Assembly: GCA_014804245.1 (NCBI GenBank)
Contig: JAAVAE010000057.1
Coordinates: 1-45,116, forward strand
From: Lachnospiraceae bacterium
GTDB lineage: Bacteria > Bacillota > Clostridia > Lachnospirales > Lachnospiraceae
Length of the DNA stretch: 45,116 bases
Direction: 5' to 3'
Position 1 is the stretch's first letter. The number at the start of each line of letters is the position of its first letter. Position numbers and translations under genes: made by a program. Under the pieces are notes generated by a model. The model searched no databases. It saw nothing but the letters and a program-made list of their open reading frames with translations, and was not told where the DNA came from. Positions 30,935 to 41,075 of the stretch are shown here, in pieces.

Positions 30935-32098
30935 TTATTTTACCACTCTTACGCGGAACACATCTGGAATTGCCTGCAGCTTGCTGATGATCTCAGCATC
31001 GGCCGGCGTTTCGATATCCAGCAGCGTATATGCCACTTCTCCTTTGGATTTATTCATCATATCTGTGATATTGATTCCTTCATCTCCAAAGCATGCTGTA
31101 AACTTGGTGATCATATTGGCTTTATTCTTATGGAAAATCGCCACACGTCCTGCTTGTGTACATATACCCATATCACAGTTGGGATAGTTCACACTATTTA
31201 CAATATTGCCATTTTTCAGATAATTCATCATTTCCTTGACTGCCATCTTTGCACAGTTATCCTCGGATTCCTCTGTGGAAGCTCCCAGATGCGGAATTAC
31301 GATGCAGCCTTCCTGCCCTGCAGTAGTTGTGTTGGGGAAATCGGACACATATCTGCGTACTTTTCCTTCTTTGATGCCTTCTAAAACATCCTTTTCATTT
31401 ACGAGCAGATCTCTTGCAAAATTAAGAAGAATGACGCCGTCTTTCATCTTAGCAATGGCTTCTTTATTTATCATTCCCTTGGTGGAATCTAAAAGGGGCA
31501 CATGAATCGTGATGATATCACAATTTTCATATATATCTTCCACATTGAGTACATGTTTTACGTCCCTGCTTAAGTTCCATGCAGCATCTACGGAAACATA
31601 AGGATCATATCCATATACTTCCATTCCCATATGCTTTGCAACATTGGCAACCTTGACTCCGATCGCACCAAGTCCGATGATACCAAGTTTTTTATCCTGA
31701 ACCTCTGTGCCTGCAAAACGTTTCTTTTCCTTCTCTGTTGCCTTGGCGATATTTTCATCTTCTTTCGCGGATTCTACCCAGTTGATGCCTCCTACGATAT
31801 CTCTGGATGCAAGGAGCATGCCTGCAATCACCAGCTCCTTAACGCCGTTTGCATTTGCCCCGGGCGTATTGAATACGACAATTCCCTTTTCTGCACATTT
31901 ATCCAGCGGAATGTTGTTGACACCTGCACCGGCTCTTGCAACTGCCAGAAGATTATCGGATAACTCCATATCATGCATGGCAGCGCTTCTTACCAGAATT
32001 CCCTCTGCCGCATTCACGTCTTGCGTTTTTTCAAATTCATCTGTAAATTTATCAAGTCCCACCTGCGCAATGGGATTCAAGCAATAATATTGAAACAT
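30935..32098 (-). CDS. serA: D-3-phosphoglycerate dehydrogenase
   Basis: The 387-residue enzyme oxidises 3-phosphoglycerate to phosphohydroxypyruvate, the first step of serine synthesis. Seen are the NAD-binding LGIIGLGAIGVKVANVA (138-154), the substrate and catalytic residues R229 (LLNFARDLL) and H270 (VIPHLGASTEES), and a C-terminal ACT domain (about 318-387) ending AIPDVFRVRVVK. In place of the common DVF-x-x-EP the sequence reads SDFPNTTTAGQEG, a variant seen in related Clostridia. It follows serC by 24 bases, and the ACT domain implies feedback control by serine. Confidence 0.93.
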   Translation of the reverse strand: MFQYYCLNPIAQVGLDKFTDEFEKTQDVNAAEGILVRSAAMHDMELSDNLLAVARAGAGVNNIPLDKCAEKGIVVFNTPGANANGVKELVIAGMLLASRDIVGGINWVESAKEDENIAKATEKEKKRFAGTEVQDKKLGIIGLGAIGVKVANVAKHMGMEVYGYDPYVSVDAAWNLSRDVKHVLNVEDIYENCDIITIHVPLLDSTKGMINKEAIAKMKDGVILLNFARDLLVNEKDVLEGIKEGKVRRYVSDFPNTTTAGQEGCIVIPHLGASTEESEDNCAKMAVKEMMNYLKNGNIVNSVNYPNCDMGICTQAGRVAIFHKNKANMITKFTACFGDEGINITDMMNKSKGEVAYTLLDIETPADAEIISKLQAIPDVFRVRVVK

Positions 32099-32122
32099 TT
32101 TATTTTCTCCTTCAACTGACTA

Positions 32123-33205
32123 TCAGCCATTCTTTTTTTCAAATTCTGTCATAAAAGCAACCAGTTTTTCAACACCTTCGATGGGCATTGCATTATAGAT
32201 GCTCGCACGCATACCGCCCACTGATCTGTGCCCTTTCAGATTCTCAAATCCGGCTTCCTTGGCTTCCTTAACGAATTTTGCATCCAGTTCCTCGCTTCCT
32301 GTCACAAAAGGAACATTCATAAGAGATCTGTCTTCTTTTCTTACAGTGCCCTTAAACAAATTGCTTTGATCCAGGAAATCATAAAGAATCTTTGCCTTCT
32401 TTTCATTATAATCTTTCATCGCGGATAACCCGCCCATTTTTTTGATCCATTTGAATACCTTACCGCAGATATAAATACCATATGCGGGAGGAGTATTGTA
32501 CAGTGAATCTGCATCTGCATGGGTCTTATATTTCAGCATTGTAGGGGTCCCCGGAAGGGTATCCTCTGTGATCAGATCTTCTCTGATAATCACGATTACA
32601 ACACCGGCAGGACCGATATTTTTCTGAACGCCGCCATAAATGACGCCGTACTTAGATACGTCCACAGGCTCTGACAAAAAGCAGGATGAAACGTCAGAAA
32701 CAAGTATATGTCCCTTTGTATCAGGCAGGGTCTTAAATTTCGTTCCATAAATTGTATTGTTTTCACATATGTAAACATAATCAGCATCCTCAGGAATGGG
32801 AAGGTCTGAGCAGTCTGGAATATAGGAAAAGGTTTCATCCGCTGAAGATGCAACCTCTACTGCATCACCATAAATTTTAGCTTCCTGATAAGCCTTCTTC
32901 GCCCATTGACCTGTCACAATATATGCAGCCTTGCGGTTTTTCATTAAGTTCATAGGAATCATGGCGAACTGTTGGCTGGCACCGCCCTGCAAAAACAGCA
33001 CTTTATAATTATCAGGAATATTCATCAGTTCCCGCAGATCAGCCTCCGCCTCTTTGATGATTGTATCGTACACTTTGGAACGATGGCTCATCTCCATAAC
33101 TGACATTCCCGAACCTTTATAATCTAACATCTCATCTGCAGCTTCTTTTAATACTTCTTCAGGTAAAACTGCCGGACCTGCTGAAAAGTTATACACTCTG
33201 GACAC
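32123..33205 (-). CDS. serC: Phosphoserine aminotransferase
   Basis: The 360-residue PLP enzyme converts phosphohydroxypyruvate and glutamate to phosphoserine. Signatures are VYNFSAGPAVLPEEVL at the start, GGASQQFAMIPMN around 74-86, and the PLP lysine K195 in YGGVQKNIGPAG. The C-terminus carries HRSVGGMRASIYNAMP. It lies upstream of serA in a two-gene serine operon with a strong promoter at 33268-33296. No serB is adjacent. Confidence 0.95.
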   Translation of the reverse strand: MSRVYNFSAGPAVLPEEVLKEAADEMLDYKGSGMSVMEMSHRSKVYDTIIKEAEADLRELMNIPDNYKVLFLQGGASQQFAMIPMNLMKNRKAAYIVTGQWAKKAYQEAKIYGDAVEVASSADETFSYIPDCSDLPIPEDADYVYICENNTIYGTKFKTLPDTKGHILVSDVSSCFLSEPVDVSKYGVIYGGVQKNIGPAGVVIVIIREDLITEDTLPGTPTMLKYKTHADADSLYNTPPAYGIYICGKVFKWIKKMGGLSAMKDYNEKKAKILYDFLDQSNLFKGTVRKEDRSLMNVPFVTGSEELDAKFVKEAKEAGFENLKGHRSVGGMRASIYNAMPIEGVEKLVAFMTEFEKKNG

Positions 33206-33267
33206 TTTTATCTCCTCCTGTTTATGGGTTTCCCCTCAAAATTTATAGCAAAAAACATCTGCAAAAC

Positions 33268-33304
33268 ATTTTAAACTTATTTTACCAGTTAGTCAACTAA
33301 TTGG
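33268..33304 (-). promoter_or_regulatory. serC promoter with overlapping palindrome
   Basis: -35 TTGACT (33291-33296) and -10 TAAAAT (33268-33273) are 17 bases apart. An imperfect palindrome (33285-33304, CCAGTTAGTCAACTAATTGG) covers the -35 box and is a candidate operator. It sits within 6 bases of the ilvB stop codon. Confidence 0.7.
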
Positions 33305-33309
33305 ATGAC

Positions 33310-34989
33310 TCATTTTTTCTTTTCCAGATCCGTTGCATCAAACACTTCACTGATGGGAGCTCCTGCGGGCACCATAGGAAATACCTTGTCATCCTCCGGA
33401 ATCACACACTCTATCAGCACGGGCTTTTTCATTTCAATGGCCCGGGTAAGTGCATCTGCAACTTCCTCCTTGCGTGTTACACGAATCGCCTCACAGCCAA
33501 GCCCCTTAGCCACCATACAGAAATCCACACCGTCATCAAGTACCGTCTGGGAATATCTTTTCTCATAAAACAGCGTCTGCCATTGTCTTACCATGCCAAG
33601 AACATGATTATTGATCACTACCTCTATAATAGGAATCTGATATCTGGAGGCAGTCGCCAATTCATTCATATTCATGCGGAAGCACCCGTCACCGGCAATA
33701 TTGATGCAGATTTTATCCGGGTTTCCGACTTTCGCCCCGATACAGGCGCCAAGCCCATACCCCATCGTGCCAAGTCCGCCCGAGGATAAAAAGGTTCTGG
33801 GATGTGAATATTTATAATACTGTGCAGCCCACATCTGATGCTGCCCCACATCCGTTGTGATAACGGCATCTCCGCCTGTGACTTTGTCGATCTCTTCCAT
33901 AATATAAGGACATGACAGAGCACTCTCATCATAATTCAGCGGATACTTTTCTTTTAGTTCTTTTATATGCGCATTCCACTCTTTGTGTTCCATTTTGGGC
34001 AGTTCCTGATTGATTAAAGTGAGGATTTCCTTAAGATCACCCACAACGGAAGCCTCTGTCTTAATATTCTTATTGATCTCTGCCGCATCAATATCGATGT
34101 GAAGCACCCTTGCCCTTGAAGCGAACATTGCTGCATTTCCCACAACACGGTCAGAAAATCTTGCACCCAGAGCTACAAGAAGATCGCATTCGCTGACCCC
34201 TAAGTTGGAAGCCTTCGTACCATGCATACCGATCATTCCGGTATATCTCTCATGATGACCGTCCATGACGCCCTTCGCCATCAAAGTATCACAGACAGGC
34301 GAATCCATAAGCTCTGAAAGCTGCCTTACTTCCTTGGAAGCACCCGAAATCACGGCTCCGCCTCCCACATAAATAAAGGGGCGTTTAGATTCCTTGATCA
34401 GGGATACTGCCTTTTCAATATCCTCCTTCGTATACTTACAGGAAGAACAAATGGCAGCTGGCGTCTGCTTTTCATATTCAAAGGAAACAGCCGTCACATC
34501 TTTGGTGATATCCACCAGCACCGGTCCGGGTCTTCCTTCCTTTGCAATCGCAAAAGCCTTTCTGATGGTATCTGCCAGTCTGGTAATATCTTTCACGATA
34601 TAACTATGCTTTGTAATCGGCATAGTCACACCTGCAATATCCACCTCCTGAAAGGAGTCCTTTCCAAGCAATGGAAGATTCACATTACATGTAATTGCCA
34701 CTACCGGAACAGAGTCCATATAGGCAGTAGCGATACCTGTAACCAAGTTGGTTGCACCAGGACCGCTGGTAGCAAGGCACACACCCACTTTTCCGGTGGC
34801 ACGTGCATAACCGTCTGCCGCATGCGCTGCCCCCTGCTCATGAGAAGTCAGAATATGTGTAATCTCACTGCTGTGTTTGTATAAAGCATCATAAACATTT
34901 AAAATGGTACCTCCGGGATACCCAAAAACGGTATCAACTCCCTGTTCCTTTAAACATTCCACTACGATTTCCGCACCTGTCAACTGCAT
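33310..34989 (-). CDS. ilvB: Acetolactate synthase large subunit
   Basis: ATG 34989 (MQLTGAEIVV) has GGAGG 10 bases upstream and removes an apparent overlap with ilvD. The 559-residue thiamine-diphosphate enzyme joins two pyruvates, or pyruvate and 2-ketobutyrate, for valine/leucine/isoleucine synthesis. The catalytic Glu is E51 in TSHEQGAAHAADG. FAD/ThDP segments include ATSGPGATNLVTGIA, and the ThDP metal motif is GDGCFRMNMNELATASRY with VVINNHVLGM. No ilvN regulatory subunit gene is present in the window. Confidence 0.95.
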   Translation of the reverse strand: MQLTGAEIVVECLKEQGVDTVFGYPGGTILNVYDALYKHSSEITHILTSHEQGAAHAADGYARATGKVGVCLATSGPGATNLVTGIATAYMDSVPVVAITCNVNLPLLGKDSFQEVDIAGVTMPITKHSYIVKDITRLADTIRKAFAIAKEGRPGPVLVDITKDVTAVSFEYEKQTPAAICSSCKYTKEDIEKAVSLIKESKRPFIYVGGGAVISGASKEVRQLSELMDSPVCDTLMAKGVMDGHHERYTGMIGMHGTKASNLGVSECDLLVALGARFSDRVVGNAAMFASRARVLHIDIDAAEINKNIKTEASVVGDLKEILTLINQELPKMEHKEWNAHIKELKEKYPLNYDESALSCPYIMEEIDKVTGGDAVITTDVGQHQMWAAQYYKYSHPRTFLSSGGLGTMGYGLGACIGAKVGNPDKICINIAGDGCFRMNMNELATASRYQIPIIEVVINNHVLGMVRQWQTLFYEKRYSQTVLDDGVDFCMVAKGLGCEAIRVTRKEEVADALTRAIEMKKPVLIECVIPEDDKVFPMVPAGAPISEVFDATDLEKKK

Positions 34990-35014
34990 CTTATCCATTC
35001 CTCCAAGTCTACAA

Positions 35015-36685
35015 TTATTTTCTGGGAATCTCCAGAATTGCCCCTCTGTTTCCGCTTGTAACCATTTCCCTGTATCTTGCAAGATAGCCTGTGGTAACTT
35101 TGGGTTCTCTCGGCTGCCATTTTGCTGCTCTTGCCGCCATTTCTTCCTCAGAAACCTTTACATCCAATTTCATCTCCGGAATATTGATACTGATGATATC
35201 TCCTTCTTCCACCAGCGCTATGGGACCGCCTACCGCCGCCTCCGGCGAAACATGCCCGATAGATGCGCCCCGGGATGCACCCGAGAAACGTCCGTCCGTA
35301 ATCAGAGCCACGCTTGATCCAAGCCCCATTCCCGCAATCGCTGAGGTGGGATTGAGCATCTCCCGCATGCCCGGTCCGCCCTTGGGACCCTCATAACGGA
35401 TCACCACAACATCTCCTGCTACGATTTTTCCGCCCTTGATTGCTTCAATAGCGTCTTCTTCACACTCGAACACTCTGGCAGGTCCCTCGTGCACCATCAT
35501 CTCCGGAACCACTGCAGAACGCTTTACAACGCTGCCGTCAGGCGCCAGATTTCCTTTTAATACGGCAAGACCGCCTGTTGCTGAGTATGGATTATCGAGA
35601 GGTCTGATTACCTCAGGATTTTTATTGACCGCATCCTGAATATTTTCTCCTACCGTCTTTCCTGTCACAGTCATGCATCCTGTATGCAGAAGTCCGGCAT
35701 CTGCAAGCTCTTTCATCACGGCGTAAACACCGCCCGCTTCGTTCAGATCCTCCATATAGGTAGGACCTGCCGGTGCAAGATGACATAAATTGGGCGTTTT
35801 TTCACTGATCTCATTTGCAAAAGCAATATCAAAATCAAATCCGATCTCATGGGCAATCGCCGGCAGATGAAGCATGGAATTGGTGGAACATCCAAGCGCC
35901 ATATCCACTGTAAGCGCATTTAAGATTGCGTCTTCTGTCATAATATCTCTCGGTCTTATATCTTTACGATACATTTCCATAACTGCCATTCCGGCATGTT
36001 TTGCCAGCTTGATTCTTTCCGAGTACACCGCCGGAATCGTTCCGTTTCCTCTAAGCCCCATTCCAAGCGCTTCTGTCAGGCAGTTCATGGAATTAGCCGT
36101 ATACATTCCTGAGCAGGAACCGCAGGTAGGACAAACTTTCTCTTCAAATTCCTTTACTTCCGCTTCCGTCATGGTACCTGCCGCATGTGATCCTACCGCT
36201 TCAAACATAGAGGAAAGACTTCTCTTCTGTCCCTTCACGCGGCCTGCCAGCATGGGACCTCCCGAAACGAATACGGTAGGCACATTGATTCTTGCTGCCG
36301 CCATCAAAAGTCCCGGAACATTCTTATCACAATTCGGAACCATGACCAATGCATCAAACTGATGAGCAAGCGCCATACATTCAGTAGAATCTGCAATTAA
36401 ATCTCTTGTGACAAGAGAATATTTCATACCGATATGCCCCATTGCAATTCCATCACATACTGCAATCGCCGGAAATACCACCGGTACACCGCCTGCCTCG
36501 GCAACTCCCATCTTAACTGCGTCCACAATCTTATCCAGATTCATATGTCCCGGAACGATTTCATTGTAGGAGCTGACAATACCGACCATGGGCTTTTTCA
36601 TCTCCTCTTCAGTAAATCCCAACGCATTAAACAAACTTCTGTGCGGCGCCTGCTGTACACCGCTCTTTACATTATCACTTCTCAT
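35015..36685 (-). CDS. ilvD: Dihydroxy-acid dehydratase
   Basis: The 556-residue iron-sulfur enzyme dehydrates dihydroxy acids to the keto acids of valine and isoleucine. Cluster and active-site Cys are C77 ([12 protein letters not shown]), C119 (PNCDKNVPG) and the [17 protein letters not shown] block (185-201). Also visible are [16 protein letters not shown] and [18 protein letters not shown]. Its start overlaps the upstream membrane-protein gene by 11 bases and ilvB follows after 25, so leuB, the membrane protein, ilvD and ilvB form one leftward operon. Confidence 0.96.
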   Translation of the reverse strand: MRSDNVKSGVQQAPHRSLFNALGFTEEEMKKPMVGIVSSYNEIVPGHMNLDKIVDAVKMGVAEAGGVPVVFPAIAVCDGIAMGHIGMKYSLVTRDLIADSTECMALAHQFDALVMVPNCDKNVPGLLMAAARINVPTVFVSGGPMLAGRVKGQKRSLSSMFEAVGSHAAGTMTEAEVKEFEEKVCPTCGSCSGMYTANSMNCLTEALGMGLRGNGTIPAVYSERIKLAKHAGMAVMEMYRKDIRPRDIMTEDAILNALTVDMALGCSTNSMLHLPAIAHEIGFDFDIAFANEISEKTPNLCHLAPAGPTYMEDLNEAGGVYAVMKELADAGLLHTGCMTVTGKTVGENIQDAVNKNPEVIRPLDNPYSATGGLAVLKGNLAPDGSVVKRSAVVPEMMVHEGPARVFECEEDAIEAIKGGKIVAGDVVVIRYEGPKGGPGMREMLNPTSAIAGMGLGSSVALITDGRFSGASRGASIGHVSPEAAVGGPIALVEEGDIISINIPEMKLDVKVSEEEMAARAAKWQPREPKVTTGYLARYREMVTSGNRGAILEIPRK

Positions 36686-38318
36686 CTGTTTCCTCCTGAC
36701 TTATTTTCGTTTCATTTTTACTCACATAAAGAATATAATTATCATTTTCATACACAGGCAGCATATTCTTCTCCATATACTCCCATGGAATCGTATCATA
36801 ATAATGATAAAACTCCCAGACCATCTCCTGGAAATCCGGATCCGTCATCCTCTTATCTAAAAGAAGCACATCAGCCCCTTCTATTTCTCTGTTTTCACAG
36901 CGAATGCCATAAAGAAAGTACAGCAGATATTCCTGATTACAATCTGTGACACAAAATCGGCTCCACTTGCTCATATCTGTCTGAGAAAAGGCCTCCTGTA
37001 TGGCATGCTCATTTGCGCCATATTGCTCATTATATCCTGAGAAACCAATGCATTTCACACTAAATGCAATTGTCAGGATGAGCATTAAGGCAGAAATACT
37101 CTTTCTATGATGCTCATCGGCTGCCTTAGTGCCGATAATCTTAATAACCTGCTCTAAAAGTACGCCAATCAGAACCGCCAGCAGCACACCTCCGTAAGTA
37201 AACACTCTGTAGTAAGGCCGCTTACATTGAATCATCAGGCAGACCGGCACCATCACGATTCCTGTAAACAGAAAAAGATAAAGCAGCAAGTCTGCATTTT
37301 CCTTTTTCCTGATGCAGCTTATGATCTTATAGACAAGAAATGCGATCCCTATCCCCCATAGAATCATCACGGCAAGCGAATGATAATAATAACCGGACAG
37401 CGTCACAAAAAAGTCCCAGAGCCTTCCGGCAAATCCTGCTCTCTCCTCACTTTGGATATAGGGCGTATCCAGCATATATTCCATTCCTCTGCCGATTGCA
37501 GCAAAGGGGGCGCTTAAAATAATCTTCATATGCCCTACGCCATAGTAAGCGCCAGTCTCATCCTTCATCAGAAGATTGGAGCCGATTGCAAGCCAGATAG
37601 TAGCATACAGAAAAATTGTTCCCACTGCCGCGCTCACAGATGCAAGAACTAATTTAGTAAGCTTTTTTCCGCTTTCCGCCATGCCTTCCTGTATTCCCCT
37701 GACCAGAAGAAAAACACCGCCTGCCATACACAGGGGAAGGACCCAGTACACATTACTGCTGACAGTATATAATCCAAGCACCAGAGACACGATATAGATA
37801 AAATAAATCTTTTTGGCAGCTCTTTTTTCTTCACATATCCGAATCATGCACAGCCACGCTGTGAGATAACAGGTAATGCCAAGCGTGTAGCCTCTTCCCT
37901 GCACCGCAAGCTGATTCACCAGATTCATGGATATGTACAAAAGAACCGTAATCATGGGAATCCAGCCTTTTGTGTATCTTTTCATGATTTTATATAAAAG
38001 ACACATATTCGAAAGCGCACACAGATAGGATACCCCGCGCAGACCAATATAAGCATTTCCCAGATAATCAAGGAATGCAGAAAGTACCGAATATCCTACA
38101 TGATTATTGGGAAGCGGCCAGTGAATGGCAGCATATACCGGTCCTTTGCTGATGAACCAATAGTAGGTGTACAATTCATCATACCATGGCGTAAGCGCAA
38201 ACAGCCTGTAGCCGTAATAGACAGCCATAACTGCAAGCAATACCAGAAATGCTGCTTTCTCCCGTTTTTCCTGTTTCTGATTCCCCAAAAACTGCTTTGC
38301 CCCGCTAGTTGATTTCAT
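36675..38318 (-). CDS. GT-C-like polytopic membrane protein (possible glycosyltransferase)
   Basis: The 547-residue protein has many hydrophobic helices (for example [19 protein letters not shown] and [20 protein letters not shown]). Just after the first helix comes [11 protein letters not shown] (D47, E48), the acidic pair expected in the first external loop of GT-C enzymes such as PMT/ArnT-like glycosyltransferases. [20 protein letters not shown] follows, also typical. The C-terminal about 150 residues are soluble. It should use a lipid-linked sugar at the outer membrane face. It overlaps leuB by 14 bases and ilvD by 11, so it is embedded in an amino-acid operon with no obvious functional link. 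Confidence 0.7.
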   Translation of the reverse strand: MKSTSGAKQFLGNQKQEKREKAAFLVLLAVMAVYYGYRLFALTPWYDELYTYYWFISKGPVYAAIHWPLPNNHVGYSVLSAFLDYLGNAYIGLRGVSYLCALSNMCLLYKIMKRYTKGWIPMITVLLYISMNLVNQLAVQGRGYTLGITCYLTAWLCMIRICEEKRAAKKIYFIYIVSLVLGLYTVSSNVYWVLPLCMAGGVFLLVRGIQEGMAESGKKLTKLVLASVSAAVGTIFLYATIWLAIGSNLLMKDETGAYYGVGHMKIILSAPFAAIGRGMEYMLDTPYIQSEERAGFAGRLWDFFVTLSGYYYHSLAVMILWGIGIAFLVYKIISCIRKKENADLLLYLFLFTGIVMVPVCLMIQCKRPYYRVFTYGGVLLAVLIGVLLEQVIKIIGTKAADEHHRKSISALMLILTIAFSVKCIGFSGYNEQYGANEHAIQEAFSQTDMSKWSRFCVTDCNQEYLLYFLYGIRCENREIEGADVLLLDKRMTDPDFQEMVWEFYHYYDTIPWEYMEKNMLPVYENDNYILYVSKNETKISQEETDEK

Positions 38319-39390
38319 CTGCTAATAAGTCACCCATTTCTTTACATCCAACCTGTGTACACCCTTCGGACATGATATCGATTGTCCGATATCCTTTTTT
38401 CAGGATACTCTTTACGGCATTCTCCACTGCATCTGCTTCTTTATCAAGATCAAAGGAATAGCGAAGCATCATAGCGGCTGAAAGAATCGTTGCTATAGGG
38501 TTGGCGATGCCCTTTCCTGCAATATCCGGTGCAGAACCGTGGCTTGGCTCATAAAGACCAAATTTACTGTCATTTAACGATGCGGATGCAAGCATTCCGA
38601 TGGATCCGGTAACCATACTTGCTTCATCTGACAAAATATCTCCAAACATATTCTCTGTCAGGATCACATCAAACTGCGCAGGATCTTTTACCAACTGCAT
38701 TGCACAGTTATCTACCAGCATATGTTCCAGCGTAACCTCCGGGTAATCCACAGCCACCTCATCTACCACCTTACGCCATAATCTGGAAGAATCCAGCACA
38801 TTTGCCTTGTCCACGCTGGTAACCTTCTTCTTCCTCTTCATGGCGATATCAAAGCCCTTCACTGCAATCCTGCGGATTTCATTTTCATCATAAGTCAGTG
38901 TATCCACCGCTTTGCGGATACCGTTTTCCTCCGTAGTATGACGTTCTCCGAAATACAATCCGCCGGTCAGTTCCCTCATGATCATCATGTCAAATCCTGC
39001 ACTGCTGATTTCCTTTTTCAGCGGACAGGCATCGGATAATTCTTCATATAAAACAGCCGGTCTTAAATTTGCAAATAGATTTAAAGCCTTACGAATACCA
39101 AGGAGTCCTGCTTCCGGTCTTAAATTAGGAGGCAGTTTGTACCAGGGAGATGTAGTCGTATCGCCGCCGATTGATCCCATCAGCACCGCATCCGCTGCCT
39201 TAGCTGCCTCCACCGCTTCATCTGTAAGCGGCACACCATGAACGTCTATGGAAGCTCCGCCCAATAATACGTTTGTATACACAATCTCATGACCATAAAC
39301 TAAAGCCACCTTGTCAAGGATTTTTTTTGCTTCTGTAACAATCTCGGGTCCGATACCGTCACCTTCAATACATGCAATATTTAATTTCAT
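38305..39390 (-). CDS. leuB: 3-Isopropylmalate dehydrogenase
   Basis: The 361-residue enzyme oxidises and decarboxylates 3-isopropylmalate in leucine synthesis. The start is [20 protein letters not shown]. Substrate-binding residues lie in [21 protein letters not shown] and [16 protein letters not shown], metal-binding Asp residues in [12 protein letters not shown] and [10 protein letters not shown], and the NAD loop in [22 protein letters not shown] precedes the ATG. It heads the leftward BCAA operon; leuA and leuCD are not in the window. The 108-base upstream gap is too short for a T-box leader. Confidence 0.96.
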   Translation of the reverse strand: MKLNIACIEGDGIGPEIVTEAKKILDKVALVYGHEIVYTNVLLGGASIDVHGVPLTDEAVEAAKAADAVLMGSIGGDTTTSPWYKLPPNLRPEAGLLGIRKALNLFANLRPAVLYEELSDACPLKKEISSAGFDMMIMRELTGGLYFGERHTTEENGIRKAVDTLTYDENEIRRIAVKGFDIAMKRKKKVTSVDKANVLDSSRLWRKVVDEVAVDYPEVTLEHMLVDNCAMQLVKDPAQFDVILTENMFGDILSDEASMVTGSIGMLASASLNDSKFGLYEPSHGSAPDIAGKGIANPIATILSAAMMLRYSFDLDKEADAVENAVKSILKKGYRTIDIMSEGCTQVGCKEMGDLLADEIN

Positions 39391-39456
39391 TTCGACCTCC
39401 TATATTATGTTTTAAATACACCGCATATTTATAAATCCGTTGCATCGACTGTACAT

Positions 39457-39482
39457 AAAATAAGACGCATATTATGCGCCTT
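39457..39482 (-). terminator. Probable yajC terminator
   Basis: AAG-CGCAT / ATGCG-CTT (39462-39482, one internal mismatch, 3-base loop), with AAAA at 39457-39460 giving a short U-tail leftward. It lies 16 bases past the yajC stop and before the leuB start. Confidence 0.6.
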
Positions 39483-39498
39483 ACTTCCAAATTCATGT

Positions 39499-39819
39499 TT
39501 ATTCTGCATCTGCCTTTTCAACCTGCGCTATAGCAGATTTCTGCATAGGAATACGGCAATTCTTGTTATTACCAAATTCTACGATTACTGTATCATCCGT
39601 AATATCTATAACGATTCCGTAAAAGCCGCTGCTGGTAAGGATGCAGTCACCAACTTCAAGTGCGGATAGCATGGCTGCCATTTTCTTTTGTTCCTTTTTC
39701 TGGGGACGAATCATAAAGAAGTACATAAATGCAAAAATTAGTACAAGCCATAAAATCATCCCAATGCCAAGACCGCCTGTTGCCGCTGCCTCCGCTGATC
39801 CATCTAATAGAATACCCAT
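39499..39819 (-). CDS. yajC: Preprotein translocase accessory protein YajC
   Basis: The 106-residue protein has one N-terminal membrane helix (GLGIGMILWLVLIFAFMYFF) followed by the family signature MIRPQKKEQKKMAAMLSAL. A small beta domain follows (VGDCILTSSGFYGIVIDI). YajC associates with SecDF-YidC at the Sec translocon. It lies downstream of tgt, the common bacterial order tgt-yajC, with a 101-base gap that shows no obvious gene. Confidence 0.95.
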   Translation of the reverse strand: MGILLDGSAEAAATGGLGIGMILWLVLIFAFMYFFMIRPQKKEQKKMAAMLSALEVGDCILTSSGFYGIVIDITDDTVIVEFGNNKNCRIPMQKSAIAQVEKADAE

Positions 39820-39920
39820 TCAAATTTCCTCCTGTTTTCCACTTTGTAGATAAGCCTAACAAATATAATACACAATTAAACGGCTAAAAACAAGTCCTTT
39901 TGCTTTTTTTGTGTCTTCCG

Positions 39921-41057
39921 TCACTGGGCTGTACCCTGTGCCATACCTGCAAGCTTTTGTTTTTTGTAAGCAGCAAATTCTCCTTTATCCAGCGCATCGC
40001 GGATTTCTTCCATCATTGTATTGTAAAAATACAGATTATGGAGCACACACAGACGCATTCCCAGCATCTCTTTTGCCTTTAACAGATGCCGTATGTAGGC
40101 TCTTGAATATCTTCGGCATGCCGGACATCCGCACCCTTCTTCAATAGGTCTTTCATCCAGTTCGTACTTGGCATTGAAAAGATTGATTTTGCCATGGTTG
40201 GTGTACAAATGACCGTGACGCCCGTTTCTGCTTGGATAAACACAGTCAAAGAAATCAATCCCTCTCTCCACGCCCTCTAATATGTTCGCCGGCGTCCCCA
40301 CTCCCATCAGATAGACTGGTTTATCAGCCGGCAGATAGGGAACCGTTTCTTCTATAATATAATACATTTCCTCATGGCTTTCACCCACTGCAAGACCGCC
40401 GATGGCATAACCGTCAAGCTCCATATCGGCAATTCGTTTTGCATGTTCTACCCTGATATCCCCATAGACAGCGCCCTGATTAATGGCAAATAAAAGCTGA
40501 TTCTGATTGATTGTATCTTCCAAGGTATTCAGACGCTGCATCTCCTTTTTGCAGCGTTCAAGCCATCTGGTGGTCCGCTCCACAGATGCCTGCACGTATG
40601 AACGATCCGCCTTACTGGGAGCACATTCATCAAACGCCATTGCAATCGTAGATGCTAAGTTTGACTGGATCTGCATGCTTTCCTCCGGTCCCATGAATAT
40701 TTTGCGTCCGTCGATATGGGAATTAAAATAAACGCCCTCTTCTTTTATTTTCCTCAGTCCTGCAAGGGAAAAAACCTGAAATCCGCCGGAATCCGTCAGA
40801 ATCGGCTTATCCCAGGACATAAATTTGTGAAGTCCTCCAAGCTGCTTAATGATTTGATCCCCGGGTCTCACATGCAAATGATAGGTATTGGAAAGTTCCA
40901 CCTGCGTATGAATCTGCTCCAGATCCTCCGTGGAAACAGCGCCCTTGATTGCAGCAACCGTCCCTACATTCATAAATACAGGTGTCTGTATCACGCCATG
41001 AACGGTTGCAAATTCTCCGCGCTTTGCTCTTCCTTCCTGCTTTAACAACCGAAACAT
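39921..41057 (-). CDS. tgt: tRNA-guanine transglycosylase
   Basis: The 378-residue enzyme exchanges guanine 34 for a queuosine precursor in tRNAs with GUN anticodons. The general-base Asp is D89 in LTDSGGFQVFSL, the nucleophile is D271 in FFDCVYPSRNGRHGHL, and the zinc site is built from CGCPAC (309-314) with a downstream His (LHNLYFYN). It follows the VanY-type gene by 18 bases and precedes yajC. queA is not in the window. Confidence 0.96.
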   Translation of the reverse strand: MFRLLKQEGRAKRGEFATVHGVIQTPVFMNVGTVAAIKGAVSTEDLEQIHTQVELSNTYHLHVRPGDQIIKQLGGLHKFMSWDKPILTDSGGFQVFSLAGLRKIKEEGVYFNSHIDGRKIFMGPEESMQIQSNLASTIAMAFDECAPSKADRSYVQASVERTTRWLERCKKEMQRLNTLEDTINQNQLLFAINQGAVYGDIRVEHAKRIADMELDGYAIGGLAVGESHEEMYYIIEETVPYLPADKPVYLMGVGTPANILEGVERGIDFFDCVYPSRNGRHGHLYTNHGKINLFNAKYELDERPIEEGCGCPACRRYSRAYIRHLLKAKEMLGMRLCVLHNLYFYNTMMEEIRDALDKGEFAAYKKQKLAGMAQGTAQ

Positions 41058-41075
41058 AATTTCCTCCAGACAATT

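Noticed and set aside
34990..35082. Upstream extension of ilvB overlapping ilvD
   Set aside because: The extension has no family match, and the ATG at 34989 has a GGAGG site at the right distance.
39391..39498. T-box or leucine leader upstream of leuB
   Set aside because: Only 108 bases are available and they hold the yajC terminator; no specifier stem or T-box sequence is seen.
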